Part shown: one piece after another, positions 56,020 through 64,000 of the stretch
Position numbering within the stretch: position 1 is the stretch's first letter
Layout: the number at the start of each line of letters is the position of its first letter
Source: Crotalaria pallida
Taxonomy: Eukaryota > Streptophyta > Magnoliopsida > Fabales > Fabaceae
Direction: 5' to 3'
NCBI GenBank assembly: GCA_037953625.1
Contig: CM075655.1
Coordinates: 21,098,001 to 21,162,000 of the forward strand
DNA length: 64,000 bases
Made by a program: the position numbers and the translations under genes
Notes under the pieces: generated by a model
Told to the model about the DNA's origin: nothing
Databases searched by the model: none
The model's input: the letters and a program-made list of their open reading frames with translations, nothing else

Positions 56020-56911
56020 CATTCTCTATCACATTCTTTTGGAATCTCATTTCTTATACACATTTCATTCTTATTGTGTCATTATTGAGATTCAAGTGCT
56101 TGTAATATTCTTAGTTGAATGTATTGGTAACATAGAGGTTACTTTGAAGATTCAACAAACAAGCTTTCAATTGAGAAAATTGGAAAGGAGAAAGGTTGAG
56201 CAGTATCTTGAGCGTTGAAGGTTTCAATGCTAAAAGCTAAAGAGGATTGGAAGCGACTTTCAATCAAGAAGAACGAGAACAAGAATTAAGAGATTGGGTA
56301 GACTCTCTACGATTTGGTACATCGTATGAGAAAAGGGTTAGGATTGTGTGTGTGAGGAATTCTAACTAATTGTATACTAATCTTCTTATTTCTTAGTGAA
56401 GCAAATCTCCCAAATCAGAGAGGGAGGACTGGATGTAGCTCACGGTGGTTGTGAGTGAATCAGGATAAAATCTTTGCGTGTTCTTCTTACTTTTGCTCTT
56501 TACGTTTTGAAATTAAATTCGATCTTGTGAGAGTTATTAATTTAGGATTAGATTTGGGAATTTAATTACGTATTCTATATTTTTGATTAATTGATTCGTA
56601 GTTAATTGCCTTAGATTTAATTCTTCGTATCTAGAGTTTCTTGCAATTCTTGAATTGAACTGAACTTTGATTTTCTGCATTTTATCAGTGCTTAATCGAT
56701 TAGAGCATATCATAATCGATTAAGGAAAATTGAACTATCTGACGTTAATTGATTAGAAGACAGTTTAATCGATTAAGAGCTTTAGTTTGGCTTAAAATCA
56801 ATTGTTTTCTGAACCAATTTTGATTACTTTTTAAATTTGGGTATCGACGCTTAAAACTTCTATTCACCCCCCCTCTAGAAGGTTATTTTAGCCGCTTGTT
56901 GGTTTCCAACA
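56020..56911 (+). repeat. 5' LTR of the SIRE-like element, second part
   Basis: It ends GTTGGTTTCCAACA directly before the PBS. It contains the block GGACTGGATGTAGCTC near 56430, shared with the solo LTR at 44112-46608, and palindrome cluster 2 at 56690-56785. Confidence 0.85.
56690..56785. repeat. TTAATCGATTAA palindrome cluster 2 (5' LTR)
   Basis: Four copies or near-copies: CTTAATCGATTAGAG, CATAATCGATTAAGG, GTTAATTGATTAGAA and GTTTAATCGATTAAGAG. Confidence 0.9.
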
Positions 56912-56913
56912 AG

Positions 56914-56929
56914 TGGTATCAGAGCTCAG
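56914..56929 (+). promoter_or_regulatory. PBS of the SIRE-like element
   Basis: TGGTATCAGAGCTCAG, complementary to the 3' end of initiator-Met tRNA, lies two bases after the LTR. Confidence 0.95.
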
Positions 56930-56978
56930 TCGAATAAACCGAGCTTAAAAGCTTTTTCGAAAAGATCCTTTGGAAACC

Positions 56979-58785
56979 ATGGGCTCAAATCAAAATCCTT
57001 TTGAAGGTGAAGATGCAGCAATAAACTGTCCCCCACTATTTAGCGGTGAGGGATACGCTTATTGGAAACTAAGAATGAAAATTTTTATCCAAGCGATCGA
57101 TATTGAAATTTGGAAAGCAATTGAAAAAGGTCCACACATTCCCTCTAGCGTAGTTGAAGGAGCTGCTCAATTAACCCCTGAAGATAGGTGGACGGATGAT
57201 GATAAAAAGAAAGTTCAATTTGATTATAAAGCAAAAAATATCATCACCTCCGCTTTATCTTATGACGAATTCTTTAGAGTTTCACAATGTGCTAGTGCTA
57301 AGGAAATGTGGGACACTTTACAAGTAACTCATGAGGGAACTAGCGAGGTTAGACGTGCTAGGTTGAATGTGTTACTGCGTGAGTATGAATTGTTTCAAAT
57401 GCTTCCTAATGAATCTATCAATGATATGCAAAAACGATTTACTCACATTATTAATCATTTGCTTGCTCTTGGTAAGACTTTCTTACAAGGTGAACTTACT
57501 AACAAAGTGTTGAGATGTTTGGATAGGAATTGACAACCAAAGGTAACCACCATTGTGGAATCTAGAAATTTGGATACTATGGATCTCGCAACACTTTTTG
57601 GCAAATTACAAGAGCATGAAATGGAGCTTGGACGTCTAAACATGAATGAAGAATCGGACAAGAAGAAAAAGGGTATTGCATTGAAAGCATCATCAAAATT
57701 GGTAGATACTCAAAATGATTCTTCTCTAGATGACGAGTCGGATTCGGAATTGGATGATGAGTCACTAGCTCTCATGGTTAAGAATTTCAGAAAATTTTTC
57801 AAGCGGAAAGAAAATTCTAGAAGATTTAATACAAAGGAAAGTAAGGAAACTCCACAAAAATCGAAAACTCCTAGAGACAAGATTATATGTCATACATGTG
57901 GGAAAGCTGGGCACATCAAGTACCATTGTCCTCAAAAGCCAAAAAGATCCGATAGTGATAAGAAGAGACCTAACAATCATAAAGCTAAGAAGGCCTATAT
58001 TGTTTGGGACAACCCGAAGATGAGACTAATTCTAGCACTTCGGATGATGAAGAATCGACAAATATGTGTTTGATGGCTAAGGACGATATAGAAGCTTCCA
58101 CTAGTGATGCGTCTCTTGAGCAATCAAGCTCAAAAGAGGTACTTTCTAAACGTAACTCTGATTTGGATTCCGATAGTGAATCATGCTCTTCCCCTTCATA
58201 TGATGCACTTTATAATGCTTATGTTGATATGCATAGTGAACTTAGAAAATTAGCTAAAATCAACATAGAAGCTAAAATAGCCATTTTGAAGCATCAAGAA
58301 AATATTAATGAGATGCAAAAAATATTGATGAACTTGTGCTTCAAAATGAGACTTTAGAACTCATATATTCAAATGCATCATGTGATTGTTGTATTTCTTC
58401 TGCTGTGATTTCCGATTGTGAAAAGTGCAAGACTTATGAAATTGAATTAAGTGATTTGAAAGAAAAACTTGCAACTTTCACAAAAGGAAAAAGGGATTTA
58501 AATGATTTACTCTCTAGACAACGAGATAATACAAATAGGACCGGTTTGGGATACATTAAACCAAAGAAGAAATCCTATAGAAAAGTTGGAAATTTTTCAA
58601 AGGTTAATTTTTATAGAAAACCAACTTGTTTCTATTGTGGTATCTTTGGTCATACATCAAACGTTTGTAAATTCAAAAAGTATGGTGTACCCAAAAAGGA
58701 ATTTATTTGGATTATTAAAGGAGAGAAACCAGAAATTAACCCCCAAGGACCCAAAATTGTTTGGGTACCTAAGTCTTCCACATGA
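56979..58785 (+). pseudogene. copia gag (UBN2-type) with CCHC knuckles, broken
   Basis: The ATG at 56979 begins MGSNQNPFEG. The UBN2/gag core (FSGEGYAYWKLRMKIFI, AKEMWDTLQVTHEG, YELFQMLPNESINDM) runs to about 57600. A CCHC knuckle (CHTCGKAGHIKYHC) is at about 57890, followed by acidic and coiled segments, then a second knuckle (CFYCGIFGHTSNVC) near 58630. Breaks: a TGA at 57531-57533 where Trp is usual (frame continues unchanged), a frameshift near 58010, and another near 58350. A WVPKSST tail before TGA 58783 leads toward protease. It would not give full Gag. Confidence 0.85.
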
Positions 58786-58798
58786 TTTGTTTTTGTAG

Positions 58799-61700
58799 GT
58801 GTGCCTTCGAACGAGAGAGGATCATTGGTATTTGGACAGCGGTTGTTCAAGGCACATGATGGGAGACAAGAGACATTTCATTGAATTTTCTCCAAGAGAT
58901 AAGGGTCACGTCACTTACGGCGACAACAATCGTGGAAAAATCCTTGGTGTAGGTAAAATCGGAAACGCCTCAAATGTTATAATTAACAATGTTTTGTATG
59001 TTGATGGTCTTGAGCACAACTTACTTAGTATTAGTCAATTGTGCGATATCGGTAATAGCGTTGTTTTTACCTCTAACCATTGCATTATTAAGAGTGATAG
59101 TGATCAATCCATTAAATTTGTAGGAAATCGGTGCAATAACACTTATTTGATTGACTTAAATGACATTACTTCTTTATTTTCAAAATGTTTTATAAACAAA
59201 GAAAGTAATGTTTGGCTTTGGCATCGGAGAGTTGCTCATGTCCACTTAAAACAATTAAATAAAATTTTATCCAAGGACTTAGTAGTTGGTCTTCCAAAGC
59301 TCAATTTCAAAATTGATGGAGTTTGCAACCCTTGTAAAAAGTGCAAACAAACTAAAACAAATTTTCCACCTAAAAAGGTGATTTCTACTACAAGGGTTTT
59401 GGAACTCATCCATATGGACTTATTTGGACCCTCTCAAACTATGAGTTTTGGAGGCAATTATTATGGACTTGTTATTGTGAATGACTATTCTCGTTTTACT
59501 TGGACATACTTTTTACCTTCTAAAGATCAAACTTTTCAACGCTTTAAAACCTTTGCCAAGCTTGTTCAAAATAAAGTCAATCAAAATATAGTGGCTATTC
59601 GAACCGATCATGGTGGTGAGTTCGAAAATCATTCTTTTGATAAGTTTTGTGATAAGTTTGGTGTAGAGCATCAATTTTCTGCTCCTAGAACTCCTCAACA
59701 AAACGGAGTTGTTGAGCGGAAAAATAGAGTTTTAGAAGAGTTAGCTAGAACAATGTTTAATGATAGCAAAGTTCCTAAGTATTTTTGGGCCGATGCGGTG
59801 AGTACCGCTTGCCATGTTTTGAATAGAGTTATGATTAGGCCCTCTTTTAAGAAAACCCTCTATGAGCTTTTCAAAGGCTGAAAGCCTAATATATCTTATT
59901 TTCATGTTTTTGGATGTAAATGTTTTATTTTGAATAATGGAAAACATGTTTTGGGAAAATTTAATCCAAAAGCGGATGATGGGATATTCTTAGGCTATTC
60001 AAGTCATAGCAAAGCCTTTAGAGTATTTAACAAGAGAACTTTGACTATTGAAGAATCTATTAATGTCGTGTTTGATGAATCTCCGGAAGGAGAGAAAGGT
60101 ACTTTTAATGTTTCAGGTATTGATATATATGAAGAAGTACCACAAGATGGAAATGAGAAAGAAAAGGAGATGGAAAATCAATTTGATAGAGAGGATGATA
60201 TTACAAGAGGAAATGAGCTAGCACATCATGAACTACCTCCAGCATGGAAAACCAACCGCAATCATCCATTGACAAATGTATTAGGTGACATTGCTAAGGG
60301 AGTGGTAACCCGAAACACTTTACCTAATATTTGTCATTTTGTTGCTTTTGTTTCGCAAGTAGAACCTAAAACATTCATGAAGCCATCCAAGATGAGCATT
60401 GGGTTATGGCAATGCAAGAGGAATTGAACCAATTCGAGAGGAATAAGGTTTGGGAACTTGTGCCTAAACCCGATGATCGTCCGTTGATTGGTACTAGATG
60501 GGTATATCGAAATAAGCTTGATGAATCGGGTTTTATAGTTAGAAACAAAGCTAGGTTGGTAGCCCAAGGGTATAGCCAAGAAGAGGGTATTGACTATGAT
60601 GAAACTTATGCCCCCGTAGCTAGATTAGAGGCCATTAGACTTTTACTCGCTTATGCATCTATTATGAACTTTAAATTGTATCAAATGGATGTCAAAAGTG
60701 TGTTTCTTAACGGATACATTCAAGAGGAAGTGTATGTCTCACAACCACCAGGTTTTGAAAATTTTGAATATCCAAATTATGTTTTCAAATTGAAAAAGGC
60801 ACTATATGGTCTTAAACAAGCTCCTAGAGCTTGGTATGATCGTTTAAGTACTTTTTTAATTGAAAAGGGTTTTAAAAGAGGTGCTGTGGACAATACACTC
60901 TTCATTGAAAGATCCGGTAAGGACATACTTTTGGTACAAATCTATGTTGACGATATCATTTTTGGTGCTACTAATGAAAAACTTTGTAAGAAATTTTCAG
61001 ATTTAATGCAAAGTGAGTTCGAGATGTCTATGATGGGGGAGTTAACCTTCTTCCTTGGATTACAAATTAAGAAACTTGACACCGGGATTTACATTCATCA
61101 AAGCAAATATTGCAAGGAATTACTTAAGCGCTTTGGTATGGATTCTTGCAAAGAGGCCTCAACACCAATGAGTGCTACATGCTACATGGATAAGGATGAA
61201 AGTGGAAAATCCATAGAGGTAACAAAATATCGTGGTATGATAGGTAGCTTATTGTATTTAACTGCTTCTAGACCCGATATTATGTTTAGTGTATGCATGT
61301 GTGCAAGATTTCAATCAAATCCCAAAGAGTCTTAACCGCCGTTAAGAGAATCATGAAATATTTAAAAGGTACTACTAATACCGGATTATGGTATCCTAGG
61401 GATGCATTTTTAAACTTAGTAGGATATTCGGATTCCGAATTTGCGGGCTGTAAAGTGGAAAGAAAAAGTACAAGTGGTACTTGCCATTTGATTGGTAGTT
61501 CACTTGTATCGTGGTTTTCTAAAAAGCAAAATTGTGTCGCTTTATCAACCGCGGAAGCCGAATACATTGCGGCCGGTAGTTGTTGTGCTCAAATTCTTTG
61601 GATGAAGCAACAATTATCGGACTTTGGTTTGTTTTTGACAAAAATTCCAATTAGATGTGATAATACCTCCGCAATTAATCTTACTAAAAACCCGGTATTA

Positions 61701-61892
61701 CACTCACGGACAAAGCATATTGAAATATGACATCATTTTTTAAGAGATCATGTTCAAAAAGGAGATTGCATAATTGAATTTGTAACTACCTCAAATCAAA
61801 TTGCCGATATTTTTACAAAACCCCTACCTAGAGATACTTTCTATTTCATTCGAAGGGAACTTGGTATTCTAGGTGAATCCACTATTGGCTAA
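58799..61892 (+). pseudogene. copia pol: protease, integrase, reverse transcriptase, RNase H, broken
   Basis: The order is protease (WYLDSGCSRHMMGD, about 58826), GAG-pre-integrase and HHCC region (about 59200-59350), integrase core (HMDLFGP, VNDYSRFTW, TDHGGEF, APRTPQQNGVVERKN), linker, reverse transcriptase from 60406 (QMDVKSVFLNG, catalytic YVDDIIFGATN, FFLGLQI), and RNase H (GYSDSEFAG, STAEAEYIAA) ending at TAA 61892. Breaks: TGA 59879-59881 and TGA 61728-61730, both where CGA (Arg) is expected; frameshifts near 60380 and 61325. A TAG at 58796-58798 precedes the open frame. All catalytic motifs survive in separate frames. Confidence 0.9.
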
Positions 61893-62518
61893 GTTGTATT
61901 TGATCCTTTGTTTTTAAAGTCAATCTCTTTGTATATGCCTATTTCTATATGATTTGTTTTGAGTAGTTTTTGTATTTAAAATCTAATTCATGTTTCTCTA
62001 ACGTCTTGGTTATTTGTGTTCTCAATTGTGTCTTGATTGGTTATGTGCTAATTTGCTAATGTACTGGTTAATATGTGTTTATGTGTTTCTGGATAGGTTT
62101 TTAAACGAGTTTTGCACAAAAGTTTTGTAAAAACTGAGTATTTTTATATGCTAATCGATTAAGACTCTGCCTAATCGGTTAAGAAAAATTCACTTATCTG
62201 ACCTTAATCGTTTATCTGCAATTTAATCGATTAAATGTATAAAAATACACAGGCCTTAATCGATTAAGGATCAGCTTAATCGATTAAGCTCTGTTAGTTC
62301 TGAAAAATAAAACCTTATCTTTTTTCAATCACGGTTTACTCTTTCCTCTTCCACTCGTTTTTCTCTCTGGTTCCACGCGTTTTCTCTCTTCTCACACAAA
62401 CTTTACACAATTTTCTTCTCACATTCACTCCATTTATTCTATTACTCTTCAATTTCACTATTTTTACACTCTACTCCTTAATTTCACAAAACCCCCTTTA
62501 AAAAACCCTAAGAGCATC
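61893..62518 (+). other. Spacer between pol and the extra ORF, with palindrome cluster 3
   Basis: Non-coding. 62149-62305 contains six or so TTAATCGATTAA-type motifs. From about 62335 the sequence is CT-rich (CTCTTTCC, TTTCTCTCT, CACTCC) and ends AAAAACCCTAAGAGCATC at the next ATG, like a transcript leader. Confidence 0.7.
62149..62305. repeat. TTAATCGATTAA palindrome cluster 3 (3' internal region)
   Basis: Copies include GCTAATCGATTAAGACT, CCTAATCGGTTAAG, TTTAATCGATTAAATG, CCTTAATCGATTAAGGATC and GCTTAATCGATTAAGC. The last two extend the palindrome to 14 and 16 bases. Confidence 0.92.
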
Positions 62519-63739
62519 ATGGCTGCCTCCTCCTCTGCCGGTAAGCACAAGAAGCAACGGGTAAACTTGGACTTGGATTCGTATTACTATTCAAAAGAGG
62601 TTCAGAAGGAACGTGAGGCTGGTTTTGAAGATTGGAAGTTCGGGACACTTCGTTTTCTCAACATGAAGTGGCTGCAAACACAAAGGTTTGACTGTGTTAC
62701 TTTGTTTCAAGAGCAAGGACTTACAAAATTTCTGACTTTTAGGTCCAATTACTATCCTAGGCTTGTTAGGAAATTCTATGCAAATTTGAAGGTTATTGAT
62801 GGAAAATACAAATCTGTGGTTAATGGTAAATTAATTGTTATTAAGCCATCCCATTTGAAAGAACTTTTTGGATTGAGTATTACTGGGACATATTTGAATG
62901 ATAATGAGGATGATACTCTAGTTGATGTTGACCCCGCGAAGGTTTTTAAGCAAACTTTGCGGCCGGGTCACACTTGGACTAAAGGTACAAAGAGTGTGGG
63001 TTTGATGACAGTTGATAGTAGGATGCTGCTGTATGTAATTTCGTATTGCTTGATGCCAAAGACATCTCAAAATTTTGGACAAGCAAATGCGGATGAGATG
63101 CGTATGTTCTATGGAATTAAGAATCACATTTCAATTAACTGGGCTAGAGTTATTATTGATAGGATGCTTATAGCTGCTGCTTCCACTGGTACTGCAACTT
63201 TACCGTATGCTATGATGGTTACACGATTGCTAGTGTATTATAATGTTCCTATTTCTGAAAATGAGCCGGAAGTTGAGGTCAATGAACAAAATTGTATCAA
63301 TGCTGCTATCTTATGGTCTACAGGTCTTCAAGAATATCCGGAACCAAACAATTGGATGTGGAAATCCGATGTGGCTGCACTTTTGGCACAGTAGCAGGCC
63401 GAGGAAGAATTGGCTAGGCATATGGCACAAATGGAACAACATGGTGGTGCTGGGCCATCTGCTCCTCTTCCATCAGATGGAATAGATGTTAAAGATTTTA
63501 TGAACATTCCTGATGATGAACACCAAGAGCAACCCCCTCCGAGAGCTGATCCCGGTTTTGATTACCGTGCACTGCATGATAGCTAATCTGGTCAGATTGA
63601 TGAGCGTTTTCGAATTATGGAGAATCGGCAACAAGAGCTACTTGAGCGCGGCTTCGCTGATATGGCACTTCGCCAACAGGCGATGGAGGATAGGTTCTTC
63701 GGTGCTCTTGGGAGACTTTTTCCTCAGCCACCCCCTTGA
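62519..63739 (+). pseudogene. Extra ORF after pol: putative plant transposon protein (PTP-like) domain
   Basis: The ATG at 62519 begins MAASSSAGKHKKQRVNLDLD. 291 codons are open to a TAG at 63392-63394. The same frame continues as an acidic/Pro linker (APLPSDGIDVKDFMNIPDD), has a TAA at 63584-63586, and then a Glu/Arg/Gln coiled-coil tail (MENRQQELLERGFADMALRQ) to TGA 63737-63739. Residues about 60-250 (LTKFLTFRSNYYPRLVRKFY, then NGKLIVIKPSHLKELFGL) resemble the 'putative plant transposon protein' domain found in many plant repeat-derived proteins. It has no signal peptide or membrane helix, so it is not envelope-like as seen. The first stop replaces a codon in a Gln-rich context (AQ*QAEEE), so CAG to TAG is likely. 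Confidence 0.6.
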
Positions 63740-64000
63740 TTTCTGCTGCTTTGATATTATGTTTTTAGACTTATCTCTGGATGTTTCGTAGTTATGTTTC
63801 TGGTTTTATGGTTTATTTCTATCCGGTTTAGACTTGGTTTATGGTCTTATGGTTATGGTGTTTCAGACTTACGGTTATGTACTGGTTTATTATGATGTTT
63901 TGGCTATGTTACTTTGCTGGATTATGCACATTTTCTATTATGTTTTTTATGTTTAATTCTGTGTAGTTTATGTGCATTGCTTATTTTAGCCATTACTTAT
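63740..64000 (+). other. T-rich sequence after the extra ORF
   Basis: Repeated GGTTTATGGTCTTATGGTTATG-like phrases. The 3' LTR is not reached. Confidence 0.5.

Larger units (their letters stand above)
49346..64000 (+). mobile_element. SIRE/Maximus-like copia element, runs off the right edge
   Basis: The 5' LTR is in two parts (49346-49820 and 56020-56911, about 1.37 kb together), separated by a nested copia element. After it come a PBS, gag with a CCHC knuckle, protease, integrase, reverse transcriptase, RNase H, then a 0.6-kb spacer and an extra ORF. Integrase-before-RT order makes it copia. The large gag, long LTR, initiator-Met PBS and extra 3' ORF fit SIRE/Maximus. The left edge rests on TGTTCAATTG at 49346 and cannot be confirmed because the 3' LTR is outside the window. 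Confidence 0.8.

Noticed and set aside
57577..57980. Minus-strand frames within gag
   Set aside because: Shadows of the gag coding strand.
61893..62518. A stop-codon readthrough link between pol and the third ORF, as in soybean SIRE1
   Set aside because: Pol ends in TAA and over 600 non-coding bases with many stops separate it from the ORF, so direct readthrough is not possible here.

Overview
The window is nuclear DNA of a eudicot plant. Three things show this: an intron-containing flavanone 3-hydroxylase gene with GT-AG introns, a plant-type F-box/DUF295 gene, and dense plant transposons (gypsy, copia, MULE, Stowaway, SINE). The species cannot be fixed from the sequence. No rRNA, tRNA, CRISPR or prokaryotic feature is seen.

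Host genes are few. They are a single-exon F-box/DUF295 gene (3328-4542), an isolated last-exon candidate (9450-9593), a complete three-exon flavanone 3-hydroxylase (F3H; exons 37415-37777, 38304-38732, 43193-43495; 364 aa with all catalytic residues), and two tandem fragments of an RNase H-like (RVT_3) domain (48312-48721 and 48928-49269). F3H converts flavanones to dihydroflavonols. Its short promoter has a TATA box and an AC-rich MYB-type site. Its second intron is 4.46 kb and holds several inverted-repeat elements.

Most of the rest is nested transposons whose order of insertion can be read from target-site duplications (TSDs). (i) 6285-9247: a 5'-truncated copia element on the minus strand, split by a 543-bp fold-back element that carries a Stowaway end. 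(ii) 9951-18539: a gypsy-type solo LTR (TSD TATGG) holding a complete 6.1-kb non-autonomous LTR element (LTRs 10545-12059 and 15125-16639, TSD ATCTC) whose only long ORF is of unknown type. (iii) 20074-24786: a small fold-back element holding a 4.3-kb solo LTR. (iv) about 25068-27588: an inverted-repeat element holding two Stowaway MITEs and a SINE with a 17-bp TSD. (v) 27848-33634: a MULE with a remnant of the transposase N-terminus and an array of GGTCGTAA/TTACGACC hairpins, holding a 3.6-kb solo LTR (TSD AAGGT). (vi) 44112-46608: a copia solo LTR (TSD AAAAC) full of AGCTCGG motifs. (vii) 49346 to beyond the right edge: a SIRE/Maximus-like copia element. Its 5' LTR is split by a second, internally decayed copia element (49821-56014). 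Its gag and pol carry stops and frameshifts. After pol it has an extra ORF with similarity to the 'putative plant transposon protein' domain.

The most unusual signals are the extra ORF and the repeated TTAATCGATTAA palindromes of the SIRE-like element, the LARD-type element with an uncharacterised ORF and three copies of its polypurine tract, the hairpin array inside the MULE, and two MITE insertions whose empty sites survive in a nearby paralogous repeat.
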